The notes: generated by a model from the letters alone, not told the origin. Shown: positions 41,529 to 53,108, counted from the stretch's first letter. The stretch is DNA of 64,000 bases from Gordonia alkaliphila (GCF_023017165.1 NZ_JALKBW010000001.1:3286001-3350000), one strand, 5' to 3'. A program made the numbers and translations.

Positions 41529-42035
41529 CTACGCATTCTCAGGCCCAACGCTCCATTGAGTGTTCTCCAAGTGCAACCGTGCCGCTTCGGAAAGGTTCAC
41601 GCTCTCCTCCCGGAGTCTCTGATACGGCAGTAGCGCAGACTCTCCGTCATTGCTGAACATGGACAGCAGAGTCGCGAAGAGGGCAACTCTCCGACTGGTA
41701 TCGGTGGGAATGCCCGCACTGAGATCGCCTGCCGCGCAGCCGATAACCCCCGCCCACTCCCGGATGGGGAGATCGCGTATTCCGCTACGCCCAGCCGCGA
41801 CACCGTGCGTCCACACCGCGAGGCTTCTGCTGCCCTCGGTGGAGTCGGAGTGGCCGAGTGCTTCACGAATCGCGACTGACGCCATTGTCATAAGAAACGC
41901 ATTCACTGTGATGAGTAGAAGGTCTTCGTCCTCATCAGCTTCCGCAAGCGATTGAAGCACTCGCCCTCCATCGCCCAACTGGTACGCATCGACCAGCGCA
42001 ACGACCCACTCGTTGACGACAGCTTCCCGAACCAT
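41529..42035 (-). CDS. Hypothetical protein, second gene of a lower-GC pair
   Basis: I do not recognise this 168-residue protein (MVREAVVNEWVVALVDAYQL...). It appears soluble and mostly helical, with an acidic patch AEADEDEDLLL near residue 33 and a hydrophobic helix ITVNAFLMTMASVAIREAL. No signal peptide and no known catalytic motif. It starts two bases after the stop of the upstream gene, with its Shine-Dalgarno (GGTGGAG) inside that gene, so the two are one operon. Base composition in sampled 60-base lines is about 55% GC, against roughly 70% nearby, and it uses codons such as TTG, AGA and ATA more freely, suggesting horizontal origin. Confidence 0.75.
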   Translation of the reverse strand: MVREAVVNEWVVALVDAYQLGDGGRVLQSLAEADEDEDLLLITVNAFLMTMASVAIREALGHSDSTEGSRSLAVWTHGVAAGRSGIRDLPIREWAGVIGCAAGDLSAGIPTDTSRRVALFATLLSMFSNDGESALLPYQRLREESVNLSEAARLHLENTQWSVGPENA

Positions 42036-42037
42036 GC

Positions 42038-42499
42038 CTACTCCACCGATCCGCTGAGGCCGGGCTGCACCCTGATATAGGCCTCAGCAAACCTCGCCCG
42101 CTCTTCGAGTAGCCGTCGCCTTCCAACTGGCTCGAGAAGCGTGTGAATCATAAGGGACGCAGAAACCCTGTCGAATTCAGGCGGTGTCGTCGCCTTCTTT
42201 TGATACGTGCTGATCATCAGCGCTAGGTCTGCGGTCGACAGCCCGGAGATGTCCCTCGTCAAGTCGGACGAGGCCGACAACAAGAGGTCCAGTCGATGTG
42301 CATCTTCGTTCGACGGAAACTGGGTCTTGATGTACGACGATGCTGTGCCCATCAAGTCCAAGAGGAAGTAGTCGATGAAATCGGATCCGTCCTCATGTGA
42401 AAGATCGACGGAGTTCAACGTGGACATGATCTCGCTGGTTACACCGCCGGCGCGGAGATACTCTATGGAATCGACCAAGAATTCTGGCTCTCCTGACAC
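42038..42499 (-). CDS. Hypothetical protein, 5' end replaced by IS insertion
   Basis: An unknown, mainly helical soluble protein: 153 residues from the GTG at 42499. The first codons (GTG TCA GGA GAG CCA) belong to the IS left end, and native sequence resumes in the target duplication at EFLVDSIEYLRAGG. Removing the IS and one target copy restores an ORF starting at ATG 43961 on the minus strand (MIGPEARETAAEFLVDSIEYL), 165 residues with an upstream GAGG. So 11 native residues are replaced by five IS-encoded ones. Whether it is expressed depends on a promoter near the IS end. It is coupled to the following gene at 42035. Confidence 0.7.
   Translation of the reverse strand: MSGEPEFLVDSIEYLRAGGVTSEIMSTLNSVDLSHEDGSDFIDYFLLDLMGTASSYIKTQFPSNEDAHRLDLLLSASSDLTRDISGLSTADLALMISTYQKKATTPPEFDRVSASLMIHTLLEPVGRRRLLEERARFAEAYIRVQPGLSGSVE
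42478..42485. repeat. Left copy of 8-bp target-site duplication
   Basis: AGAATTCT directly abuts the IS left end and is repeated at 43922-43929. Eight bases is the usual duplication length for ISL3-family elements. The target is itself palindromic. Confidence 0.93.
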
Positions 42500-43921
42500 A
42501 TGTGTGGGTGGGGTGAGCGCGTCTGAGTAGGCGCACGCCGTTGTCCTGCATAGGTTCTGAACTGTCGAGGAAACAGAAACCTGTGGTCAGGAGAACGGCG
42601 TGCGTGATGTCAGCTTATGGCGGAATCTGCTCGGAATCGAGAAGACCGTGCTGGAGCGGGTCGTATTCGACGAGGACGCGCAGGTGCTGGTGGCCCATGT
42701 GCGGCCCGTCGCGCGCCAACGTGGCCGGTGCGGGAGGTGCCGGCGGCGCAGTCCCCAATATGATGGCGGGCCGGGGCGGCGGCGCTGGCGGGCGCTGGAC
42801 CTGGGCACGATTCGTGCCGAGCTCGAGGCCGATACGCCTCGGGTGCGGTGCCGCGAGCATGGGGTGGTGGTCGCCGCGGTGCCGTGGGCCCGCCATGACG
42901 CGGGCCACACCTATGCCTTCGACGATCAGGTCGCGTGGTTGGCGACCCAGGCCTCGAAGTCCACAGTGACTGAGTTGATGCGCATCGCCTGGCGCACCGT
43001 CGGATCGATCATCGACCGCGTCTGGGAGGACATCGACGCCCAGCACGACCGGTTCGATGGGCTGCGGCGTATCGGGATCGACGAGATCAGCTACAAGAAG
43101 GGCCACAAGTACCTCATGGTCGTCGTCGATCACGACCGGCGTCGGCTGGTGTGGGCCGCTCCGGGGCGTACCAGCGCCACCGTGCATGAGTTCTTCGACC
43201 TGCTCGGTGAGCAGCGGTGCGCGCTGATCACCCACGTCAGCGCCGATGGGGCCGACTTCATCGACACCGTCGTGACTGATCGGTGTCCGGCCGCAGTGCG
43301 GGTGGCCGATCCGTTCCACATCGTCGCCTGGGCCACTGACGCCCTCGATGAGGTCCGCCGCCAGGGGTGGAACGATGCCCGTAAACAGGCCCGGGCCGAG
43401 CCGAAACGGGGCCGTGGACGCCCACGGTCCGACGCCCCACCTAGGCCGGCCAGCGACCGTGCCAAGGCACTCAAAGGCGCCCGGTACTCGCTGTGGAAGA
43501 ACCCCGAGAACCTCACCGCCAATCAGCAGGCCAAGCTCGCCTGGATCGCCAGGACCGACCCGAGGCTGCATCGCGCCTACCTGCTCAAGGAAGGTCTGCG
43601 GGTGGTATTTGCGCTGCCCCATGACGCGGCCGCTGAAGCCCTGGACCGCTGGATCAGTTGGGCTCGTCGCTGCCGGATCCCCGCGTTCGTGAAACTCCAA
43701 AAACGCATCGCCAAACACCGCGACCGGATCCTCGCCGCGATCGAGCATCGACTATCCAACGGCCTGATCGAGTCGACCAACACCAAGATCCGACTGATCA
43801 CCCGGATGGCCTACGGCTTCAAGTCCGCCGAAGCCCTCATCGCCATGGCCATGCTCAGTCTCGGCGGTCACCGGCCCGTGCTTCCAGGCCGCAAATGACC
43901 CACAGATCAGTCAGGAGAGCC
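42486..43921 (+). mobile_element. Complete ISL3-family insertion sequence (1436 bp)
   Basis: Bounded by 24-bp terminal inverted repeats at 42486-42509 and 43898-43921, 21 of 24 identical; both begin GGCTCTCCTGAC and end TGTGGGT. It is flanked by a perfect 8-bp duplication AGAATTCT and carries a single intact transposase gene. Intact ends and an undecayed duplication indicate a recent insertion. It interrupts the unknown minus-strand gene whose remaining parts lie on both sides (42038-42477 and 43930-43961). Confidence 0.95.
42600..43898 (+). CDS. ISL3 family transposase
   Basis: A 432-residue DDE transposase. The N-terminus has a Cys-rich zinc-finger region (RCGRCRRRSPQYD ... RCREHG), followed by a helix-turn-helix-like segment (KSTVTELMRIAWRTVGSIIDRV). 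The DDE core: RIGIDEISYKKGHKYLMVVVDHD (first Asp), VRVADPFHIVAWATDAL (second Asp) and NGLIESTNTKIRLITRMAYGFKSAEAL (Glu). It starts at GTG 42600; the last base of its stop codon is the first base of the right inverted repeat. The full-length frame suggests the element is still active. Confidence 0.95.
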   Translation: MRDVSLWRNLLGIEKTVLERVVFDEDAQVLVAHVRPVARQRGRCGRCRRRSPQYDGGPGRRRWRALDLGTIRAELEADTPRVRCREHGVVVAAVPWARHDAGHTYAFDDQVAWLATQASKSTVTELMRIAWRTVGSIIDRVWEDIDAQHDRFDGLRRIGIDEISYKKGHKYLMVVVDHDRRRLVWAAPGRTSATVHEFFDLLGEQRCALITHVSADGADFIDTVVTDRCPAAVRVADPFHIVAWATDALDEVRRQGWNDARKQARAEPKRGRGRPRSDAPPRPASDRAKALKGARYSLWKNPENLTANQQAKLAWIARTDPRLHRAYLLKEGLRVVFALPHDAAAEALDRWISWARRCRIPAFVKLQKRIAKHRDRILAAIEHRLSNGLIESTNTKIRLITRMAYGFKSAEALIAMAMLSLGGHRPVLPGRK

Positions 43922-43929
43922 AGAATTCT
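43922..43929. repeat. Right copy of 8-bp target-site duplication
   Basis: AGAATTCT, identical to 42478-42485, immediately after the IS right end. Confidence 0.93.
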
Positions 43930-43961
43930 GCGGCTGTTTCCCGTGCTTCTGGGCCGATCAT
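43930..43961 (-). pseudogene. Detached 5' end of the IS-split unknown gene
   Basis: On the minus strand the sequence reads ATG at 43961, then Ile-Gly-Pro-Glu-Ala-Arg-Glu-Thr-Ala-Ala into the target duplication, in frame with the rest of the gene at 42477 once the IS is removed. A GAGG ribosome site stands about ten bases before the ATG. Left in place, this fragment now runs into IS sequence. Confidence 0.75.
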
Positions 43962-44019
43962 CGGCCGCTATTCCTCGTCGCAGCAGACACCGCGATAGCC
44001 TCTGCCATCCCAGTGTGTC

Positions 44020-45765
44020 CTACGTGGTGGCGCGCAGGAACTCGCCGGAGCGTTCGACGCCGTGCGCCGGGTCGGCCACGCCCTCGCCGAACACGTAGCG
44101 ACCGTTCACCAGCACCGCGGTGACCGTCTCGTCGTTGCGGTTGACCATCCGCGACAGGTTGTCCCAGTCCTCGATGGGCGCCTCGGCGTACGCGTCGAGG
44201 GTCGCATCGAGGTGCGCCGGGTCGAGCACCAGCACGTCGGCGCGGTCCCCGGGACGCAGGTGTCCGGCGTCCAGGCCGTACCAGTCGGCCAGCTCGCCGG
44301 TCATCCGATGGACGGCCTGTTCCACCGTCATGAACGGCTGCCCGGCTTCGGCGGCGGCGTGCACGCGGTGCAGGTAGCGCAGGCCGAAGTTGTAGAAGGC
44401 CATGTTGCGCAGGTGCGCGCCGGCGTCGGAGAAGCCGAGCTGGATGCCGGGATCGGCGGCCAGCTTGTTCAGCACGTCCTCGCGGTGATTGGAGATGGTG
44501 GTGCGCCAGCGCACCTTGTCGCCGTGCTCCACCAGCAGATCCAGGAAGGCGTCCACCGGGTGCAGGCCGCCGCGGTCCAGGCCGACCTGGCCGAAGGTCT
44601 TGCCGATCACCGTCTCGTCCGGGCATTCGACGATCTCGGCGTCGAAGAAGTCGCGGTGCCACACGCGCGGACCGTACTTCTTGTCGTAGTCCTTGCGAAA
44701 CCACCGGCGGTAGTCCTCGTCGGCCAGCAGGGCTTGTAGTTCGTCGATCTGATCGGCCAGGTGCAGCGCGGCCGCACCGGAGCCGAACTCCTCGAACACC
44801 GGCAGGTCGATGCCGTCGGAGTACACCTCGAACGGCACCGGCAGGTGCTGCCAGCGAAAGTCGCCGCCGAGCTTGTTGATCACCTTCGCCATCAACGGGA
44901 ACAGGTGGATCACGCCCGGGATAGCCTTGATGTCCGCGGCCGAGAGCAGGCTCACCTTCAAGTTCGGCCGGCCGATGCCGAGGCTGGAGAGCACCATCGA
45001 CACCAGGGTCTGCGGGCGTGCCACATCGGGACCGCCCTGCAGCGCACGACGCCGCTTGCGCAGGATCGCATTGAGGCGACGCTTCTCGCTGCGCGTGGCG
45101 TACGTCGACGGCAGCGTCCGGGACCGGCAGACCTCGCCGTCGAGCTTGTCGAACAGCAACTGCTGCGACGACAGACCCACGAAGCCCTCGTCCAGCGCCT
45201 CGCCGAGCATGCGCTCCATGGCCGCCAGATCGGCCGCGGTCGGCTTCACCTCGTGTGTGGTGGCGCGCACCAGACCCATCTGGGCCACCCGCATGTCCGA
45301 GTGGCCGACGAAGGCCGCCACGTTCGGACCGAGCGGCCGCGCCTCCAGTGCCTGCACGTACTCGGCGGCGCCGGACCAGGTCTTGTGGTCGTCGAGCGCC
45401 TGCACCACGTGCCGGCGGGGAATGGCCTCGACGCGACCGAACAGGTCGCCGGCCTCTTCCGCGCCGACGTGCACCGTCGACAGCGAGCACGAGCCGAGGA
45501 AGATGGTCGTGACCCCGTGGCGCAGCGATTCGGTGAGGCCCGGATTGGCCAGCACCTCCACGTCGTAGTGCGTGTGGATGTCGATGATGCCGGGCATCAC
45601 CCACTTGCCCGTCGCGTCGATGACCCGGTCCACACCGTCGGTGTCGAGCGGGGTGGGGCTGACCGCGACGACACGGCCGTCGCGGATGCCGACGTCGCGC
45701 AGTACCGCGGGCGCTCCGGTTCCGTCGAACACTCGTCCGCCGGTGATCACCGTGTCGAAGGTCAT
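44020..45765 (-). CDS. Amidohydrolase family protein, N-acyl-D-amino-acid deacylase type
   Basis: A 581-residue metal-dependent hydrolase. Composite beta-domain start TVITGGRVFDGTGAPAVLRDVGIRDGRV, then the metal motif VMPGIIDIHTHYDVEVLANP (H-x-H), GHSDMRVAQMGL, TTISNHREDVLNKLA, the late Asp in LGFSDAGAHLRNMAFYNF, and the final DRADVLVLDPAHLD. This pattern belongs to the D-aminoacylase/N-acyl-D-glutamate deacylase branch, but substrate assignment within it is unreliable. It lies in an apparent operon after an acyl-CoA synthetase and an SDR, suggesting breakdown of an acylated compound. Confidence 0.85.
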   Translation of the reverse strand: MTFDTVITGGRVFDGTGAPAVLRDVGIRDGRVVAVSPTPLDTDGVDRVIDATGKWVMPGIIDIHTHYDVEVLANPGLTESLRHGVTTIFLGSCSLSTVHVGAEEAGDLFGRVEAIPRRHVVQALDDHKTWSGAAEYVQALEARPLGPNVAAFVGHSDMRVAQMGLVRATTHEVKPTAADLAAMERMLGEALDEGFVGLSSQQLLFDKLDGEVCRSRTLPSTYATRSEKRRLNAILRKRRRALQGGPDVARPQTLVSMVLSSLGIGRPNLKVSLLSAADIKAIPGVIHLFPLMAKVINKLGGDFRWQHLPVPFEVYSDGIDLPVFEEFGSGAAALHLADQIDELQALLADEDYRRWFRKDYDKKYGPRVWHRDFFDAEIVECPDETVIGKTFGQVGLDRGGLHPVDAFLDLLVEHGDKVRWRTTISNHREDVLNKLAADPGIQLGFSDAGAHLRNMAFYNFGLRYLHRVHAAAEAGQPFMTVEQAVHRMTGELADWYGLDAGHLRPGDRADVLVLDPAHLDATLDAYAEAPIEDWDNLSRMVNRNDETVTAVLVNGRYVFGEGVADPAHGVERSGEFLRATT

Positions 45766-45798
45766 CGTCGTCTTCTTTCCTTCGTGCTGGTCAGATCG

Positions 45799-46593
45799 TC
45801 AGGTCGTGCCGAGGCTCGACAGGTCCGCGTAGTTGGAGATCTCCCAGCCGCCGTCGATCACCAGTGAGGTGCCGGTGATGTAGGCGGCGTCGTCAGAGGC
45901 CAGATACAGGCAGGGGCCGGCCACTTCGTCGGGGCTGCCCGGGCGGCGCAGCGGGATGCGCTCCAGGAACAGCTCCTTGGCGGGCTCGTAGCCCAGGACC
46001 GGGGACACCAACGGGGTGTCGATGAGACCGGGCAGCACCGCGTTGACGCGGATCCCGGCGGGGGCCAGTTCCAGGGCGGCGTTCTTGCTGAACATCTCCA
46101 CCCCGGCCTTGCCGGTGGAGTACGGACTCCCGCCCACCATCGGGATGTGCGCGTTGAGCGAGGCGACGTTGACGATCGCGCCGCCGCGGCCCTGCGCCAC
46201 CAGCTGGCGGGCCTGATGCTTGACGCACAGGAACACCGCCTTCTGCACCAGGTCGACGGTGAAATCCCAGTCCGCCGCGGCCAGGTCGGTGACCGCGCCG
46301 TAGCGGGAGGCCCCGGCGACGTTGAAGGCCAGATCGAGGCCGCCGAACCGTTGCACAGCGGTCGCCACCGCCGCGGCGACCGCGTCCTCGTCGGTGACGT
46401 CGGCGACGACGGGCGCGCAGGCGTCGCCGAGTTCGGCAGCCACCTGCGTCAGTGCGTCGGCGGCGATGTCCACGGCGACGACCGACGCCCCCTCGGCCAC
46501 GAGGCGGCGCGCGACGGCGGCGCCGATACCGGAGGCGGCACCGGTGACGATCGCGGTCCGTCCGGCGAACCGAGAGGGCGTCGTATCACTCAT
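45799..46593 (-). CDS. Short-chain dehydrogenase/reductase
   Basis: A 264-residue classical SDR. Cofactor motif TGAASGIGAAVARRL (about 18-32), NVAGA, catalytic Ser in NVASLNAHIP, and YSTGK (Tyr and Lys). The C-terminus ends with TGTSLVIDGGWEISN, typical of oxidoreductases of the FabG-like group. Asp-Ile after the second strand (VVAVDIAADAL) suggests NAD(H) rather than NADP(H). One base separates it from the acyl-CoA synthetase stop, and it is followed 33 bases later by the amidohydrolase. Confidence 0.88.
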   Translation of the reverse strand: MSDTTPSRFAGRTAIVTGAASGIGAAVARRLVAEGASVVAVDIAADALTQVAAELGDACAPVVADVTDEDAVAAAVATAVQRFGGLDLAFNVAGASRYGAVTDLAAADWDFTVDLVQKAVFLCVKHQARQLVAQGRGGAIVNVASLNAHIPMVGGSPYSTGKAGVEMFSKNAALELAPAGIRVNAVLPGLIDTPLVSPVLGYEPAKELFLERIPLRRPGSPDEVAGPCLYLASDDAAYITGTSLVIDGGWEISNYADLSSLGTT

Positions 46594-46594
46594 G

Positions 46595-48268
46595 TCAGAT
46601 CGTCACCTTCGCGCGCATCGTCTTGCCGGTCGCGTTGCGCGGCAACGGATCCGAGGTGATCCGCCACGTGGTCGGCACCTTGAAGTAGGCCAGCCGCTCG
46701 CGGGCGAACGCGGTCAGTTCCTCCTCGGTGGGCGTCTCGTCGGCGGGCAGGTCCTCGCGCAGCACCACCACCGCACCGACCGTGGAACCGAGGTCGGCGT
46801 CGTCGATGCCGAGCACCAGCGACTCGTCGACGGCCGGGTGCTCGTCGAGCACCTGCTCCACCTCCACCGGGTAGATGTTCTCGCCGCCGCGCAGGATCAG
46901 GTCCGAGCGCCGGCCGGTGAGGAACAGTCGTCCGCCGTCGATCACGCCGTAGTCGCCGGTACGCAGCCAGCGGTCCTCGGTGATCGCAGCCGCGGTGGCC
47001 GCCTCGTCGTTCCAGTAGCCGAGCATCACGTAGGCACTGCGTGCGCAGACCTCGCCGAGCTCGCCGTCGGGGACGCGGTTGCCCTCCGGGTCGCGCAGTT
47101 CCATCTGGACGCCCAACACGGGGCGTCCGACGTTGCCGGGCACCGCCATCAGGTCGAGCGGGGTGGCCACCGCGATGGCGGTGGCGCATTCGGTCATGCC
47201 ATAGCTGTCGACCAGCGAGAACTCGGCGAACGGGAGCCGTTCGCGCAGCCGCTGCTGCAGAGCCGGGGACGACGGCGCCGACGCCAGCGCGAAGGCCGAC
47301 ATCGCCGACAGGTCGAACTTCTCGAGGTCGTCGACCTCCAGGATGCGCTGGGCCATCGTGGGCACCACGGCCCAGTTGGTGACCTTCTCCTTGGCGACCA
47401 GGGCCAGCGCGCGCTCGGGGTCGAAGGCGCCCTGGTAGATCACCACGGCACCGCCGGTGGCCAGCCGCGGCAGCGCCAGATTGTGCAGGCTGGCGATGTG
47501 GAACAGCGGCGAGGTCAGCAGGTAGCGCCGCTCGGACACGGTGTCCTTGGTCCATTCGGCACCGGTGAAGGCGGCCAGCACGGCATCGCTGTGCCGGTGG
47601 TAGTCGATCACGCCGAGGACGTTGCGCTGCGAGTGCACCGCCCCCTTGGGGCGACCGCTGGTACCGCTGGTGAACAGGATGACCGCGGGATCCTCCTCGT
47701 CGACCTCGGTCTCCGGCAGCGCCGCGCCGGCGAACTCGGTGAGCAGCGCGGGCATCGTCTCTTCCATGGTGATCACCGGGACGTCGACACCGGCCTCGGC
47801 CAGGACCGCCGCACGCTTGGCGTCGGCGACGATCACGGTCGGCTCGGTGCGTTCCACCGAGTAGGCCACCTCGCGCGGTGCCCACCACGAGTTGTAGCCG
47901 ACGGCGATGGCGCCGAGGGTCTGCGCCGCCCAGAAGGCCACCACCCATTCGGGGGTGTTGGCAGCCAGGATGCCGACGCGGTCGCCCTTCCCGACGCCGT
48001 ACCGATCGCGCAGCGCGGTGGCGAAGGCGGCGACCGCCGCACCGTGCTCGGCGAAGGTCATGCGGGTGTTCTCGGTGATCAGGTAGTCCCGATCACCGAA
48101 GCGGAGGGAGTCGGCGAGGACCGCGCCCAACGAGCGATCGCGATGAACGAGCACCGGGATCTCGGCGCCGAGCACTTCTTCCTGCTGCAGTTCGAAGGGC
48201 GCGCCCGGCGCCGATAGGCCCGCATACACGGCCGCGACAAAGTCTTGCGGGTCTACTGATTCGGTCAC
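46595..48268 (-). CDS. Acyl-CoA synthetase (AMP-dependent, ANL superfamily)
   Basis: A 557-residue adenylate-forming enzyme activating a carboxylic acid to its CoA ester. Motifs: [20 protein letters not shown] (P-loop), [54 protein letters not shown] and the C-terminal [15 protein letters not shown] with the catalytic Lys. It starts at GTG 48268 and leads the three-gene run with the SDR and the amidohydrolase. Chain length or aromatic preference cannot be judged. Confidence 0.9.
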   Translation of the reverse strand: MTESVDPQDFVAAVYAGLSAPGAPFELQQEEVLGAEIPVLVHRDRSLGAVLADSLRFGDRDYLITENTRMTFAEHGAAVAAFATALRDRYGVGKGDRVGILAANTPEWVVAFWAAQTLGAIAVGYNSWWAPREVAYSVERTEPTVIVADAKRAAVLAEAGVDVPVITMEETMPALLTEFAGAALPETEVDEEDPAVILFTSGTSGRPKGAVHSQRNVLGVIDYHRHSDAVLAAFTGAEWTKDTVSERRYLLTSPLFHIASLHNLALPRLATGGAVVIYQGAFDPERALALVAKEKVTNWAVVPTMAQRILEVDDLEKFDLSAMSAFALASAPSSPALQQRLRERLPFAEFSLVDSYGMTECATAIAVATPLDLMAVPGNVGRPVLGVQMELRDPEGNRVPDGELGEVCARSAYVMLGYWNDEAATAAAITEDRWLRTGDYGVIDGGRLFLTGRRSDLILRGGENIYPVEVEQVLDEHPAVDESLVLGIDDADLGSTVGAVVVLREDLPADETPTEEELTAFARERLAYFKVPTTWRITSDPLPRNATGKTMRAKVTI

Positions 48269-48374
48269 TGTCGTCCTCCGAGTGTGGCGAGTGTCATTGC
48301 TCCCTTGATTATTACTGCATGCCCGGAGGGGCGGACGACGACGGGTGCTCGATGCCTGCCGTGGCGCAACGCGC

Positions 48375-49013
48375 TCAGCGCGTGCGGTTGAACAACCGGT
48401 GCGTCACGCCGCTGCCGGTGGTGACGGTTTCGACCGCGAAACCGTCCTCGATCCCCGCGCAGCCCGGCCAGATCGATTCGCCCTCGCCCAGCACCACCGG
48501 CACGGTGACCAGGTGCAGGAAGTCGACGAGATCGGCCTGCAGAAACTGACGAACGGTCGACGGTCCGCCGCCGAGCCGGATGTCGCCGCCGTCGGCCAGG
48601 TCCCGCGCGAAGGCCAGCGCCTCCGCGGGCCGAGCGTTCAGGAAATGGAAGACGGTGCCGTTGTCGAACGCCAGCGGCGCCCGCTCATGATGGGTCAACA
48701 CCACCACCGGGGTCCGGAACGGCGGCGCATCGCCCCACCACCCGCGCCAGTCGTCGTGGCCCCACGGTCCGGTCTGCGGCCCGAACTTGCGGCGGCCCAT
48801 GATCTCCGCGCCGATCCCCTGTCCCCAGGTGCTGGTGAAGATGCGGTCGGCGGTGATCGGCTCGTCGACGCGATGGATGCCTTCGATGACCCGGCCGTCG
48901 AAGTCGCCGAAGAGGGCACGGGCCTTCCCGATCGGCTCGTCCTCGGTCACATAGGTGCCCGCACTGTAGCCGTCGAGCGAGATGAACAGGTTGTGCACGC
49001 GGACTCGGCTCAC
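48375..49013 (-). CDS. Dihydrofolate reductase family protein (RibD-C-like)
   Basis: A 212-residue protein of the RibD C-terminal/DHFR-like superfamily. Features: [16 protein letters not shown] (strand A and SLDGY motif), [27 protein letters not shown], and [38 protein letters not shown], the NADPH-binding and dimer motif. It is unlikely to be the folate enzyme itself. GTG start at 49013. It stands between the acyl-CoA synthetase operon and gcvP on the same strand. Confidence 0.85.
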   Translation of the reverse strand: MSRVRVHNLFISLDGYSAGTYVTEDEPIGKARALFGDFDGRVIEGIHRVDEPITADRIFTSTWGQGIGAEIMGRRKFGPQTGPWGHDDWRGWWGDAPPFRTPVVVLTHHERAPLAFDNGTVFHFLNARPAEALAFARDLADGGDIRLGGGPSTVRQFLQADLVDFLHLVTVPVVLGEGESIWPGCAGIEDGFAVETVTTGSGVTHRLFNRTR

Positions 49014-49073
49014 GACGGCCTCCGGGGTTGATCGATCGTGCGATCGACGCTACTCCCCGTCAGGCCGGGAGTG

Positions 49074-51941
<2,868 letters not shown>

Positions 51942-51964
51942 GGCGGGACGGCCTCGTCTGGTCG

Positions 51965-51983
51965 GTCCGGCGCGGCGCCGGAC
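51965..51983 (-). promoter_or_regulatory. Hairpin between the glycine riboswitch and gcvP
   Basis: Perfect 8-bp stem GTCCGGCG / CGCCGGAC with a three-base loop, 24 bases before the gcvP start codon. It may be the expression platform controlled by the riboswitch (translation initiation or termination). Confidence 0.5.
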
Positions 51984-51987
51984 AAGG

Positions 51988-52225
51988 GCCCTCCCCCTCT
52001 GTCATGTCACGCCGGGGCGGGACGCCTGAGAGATTCAGCGCGCCGAGACCGTGCAGGCCGCGGCGGTGCCTTTCACCGTGGGCGGACCGGCCGGCACCCA
52101 GCAAGAGGGTACGAACCGGTCACTTTCCAGAGACGCCGACTGTTGCCACGGTCCTTCTGCCTGAGAGTTTGACGGAGAGGTGTTGCTCCTTCGGCGGCCC
52201 CGGATGGGACTCTCTCCCGCAGCTC
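51988..52225 (-). ncRNA. Tandem glycine riboswitch
   Basis: On the minus strand the first aptamer (about 52222-52118) reads GGAGAGAGTCCC, GCCGAAGGAGCAA, AAACTCTCAGGCAGAAGGAC and ends CTCTGGAAAG. The second (about 52113-51988) reads GGTGAAAGGCACCG, GAATCTCTCAGGCGTCC and closes with ATGACAGAGGGGGAG. These are the conserved cores of the two glycine aptamers. It is the only element in the 325-bp gap between gcvP and the merR gene and presumably turns on gcvP when glycine is abundant. Confidence 0.95.
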
Positions 52226-52266
52226 AGCGACGTGGCCGTAAGTCTACCCACACCGGGACCGAGGAG

Positions 52267-52890
52267 CTATCCGGTGCGACGCGTGCGATTCTTCCGGCGG
52301 GCGGCCAGTTCGTCCTCCGGGGCGGTCTCGGTGACGCCGCCGTCGGCGCGCTCGCCCGGGAAGTCGGCGATGGTGCCGGTGAGCTCGCGCATGGCGCCGG
52401 AGACGGCGATGCCGAACACGCCCTGACCGCCCTGCAGGAGGTCGACGACCTCCTCGGCGGAGGTGCATTCGTAGACGGTGGTGCCGTCGGAGAAGAGGGT
52501 GATGCGGGCGAGGTCCTCGACGCCGCGCTGGCGGAGGTGGTCGACGGCGACGCGGATGTTCTGCAGCGAGATGCCGGTGTCGAGCAGTCGCTTGACGATC
52601 TTGAGGACCAGGATGTCCTTGAAGGAGTACAGCCGCTGGCTGCCGGAACCGGCCGCGCCGCGAATGGACGGCACCACCAGCGAGGTGCGGGCCCAGTAGT
52701 CGAGCTGGCGGTAGGTGATGCCGGCGATCTGGCAGGCGCTCGGCACGCGGTAGCCGACGAGTTCGTCGGGGACGGTGTCGTTCGGGAACAGCCCCGGCGC
52801 CACTTCGTCGAGGCCGCCCTGTACGGGTTCGGTCACTCGCTCATCGAGCACGCTCTGCTCGTCGGCACGCGGATCAGAAGGCTGGTCGCC
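52267..52890 (-). CDS. MerR family transcriptional regulator (Rv1830-like)
   Basis: A 207-residue regulator with an N-terminal MerR winged helix: VGYRVPSACQIAGITYRQLDYWARTSLVVPSIRGAAGSGSQRLYSFKDILVLKIVKRLLDTGISLQNIRVAVDHL. The effector domain carries ITLFSDGTTVYECTSAEEVVDLLQGGQGVFGIAVSG, characteristic of the mycobacterial Rv1830 group. There is no metal-binding Cys pair. GTG 52890 is preferred because GGGAG stands seven bases upstream; ATG 52914 and an earlier start are alternatives. Its position between gcvP and the bifunctional nuclease matches mycobacteria. Confidence 0.9.
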   Translation of the reverse strand, partial: GDQPSDPRADEQSVLDERVTEPVQGGLDEVAPGLFPNDTVPDELVGYRVPSACQIAGITYRQLDYWARTSLVVPSIRGAAGSGSQRLYSFKDILVLKIVKRLLDTGISLQNIRVAVDHLRQRGVEDLARITLFSDGTTVYECTSAEEVVDLLQGGQGVFGIAVSGAMRELTGTIADFPGERADGGVTETAPEDELAARRKNRTRRTG

Positions 52891-53047
52891 CACGGTGTCT
52901 CCCTCACGCAACATCGGACCGGTGGAAGTCCTCTCAACGAGGATACTCCGCCGAATCAGTTCAGTGTGTCGGCCGCGCGAGTTGGCGACGGCGTTGACAT
53001 TGAAACTAGGGACTGCGGGGCGACGAAACAACGCGACGCGCGGGCAA

Positions 53048-53068
53048 ACCTCAACCTAAAGTTGAGGT
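53048..53068. promoter_or_regulatory. Palindrome upstream of the MerR gene, likely operator
   Basis: ACCTCAAC-CTAAA-GTTGAGGT, an 8-bp perfect inverted repeat with a five-base centre, in the 218-bp gap before the MerR gene. A TTGACC-like -35 (minus strand, 53076-53071) abuts it. MerR-family proteins usually bind such palindromes between -35 and -10. Confidence 0.5.
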
Positions 53069-53108
53069 GTAGGTCAACAGTGACCGAGCAGTGACCGTTC
53101 CGTGACCG

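Noticed and set aside
41650..41955. 101-codon plus-strand frame opposite the unknown 41529-42035 gene
   Set aside because: Antisense to a frame that has a Shine-Dalgarno and an operon partner; the plus frame has neither.
42615..43748. 377-codon minus-strand frame inside the IS
   Set aside because: Antisense of the transposase; ISL3 elements carry one gene and this frame has no domain.
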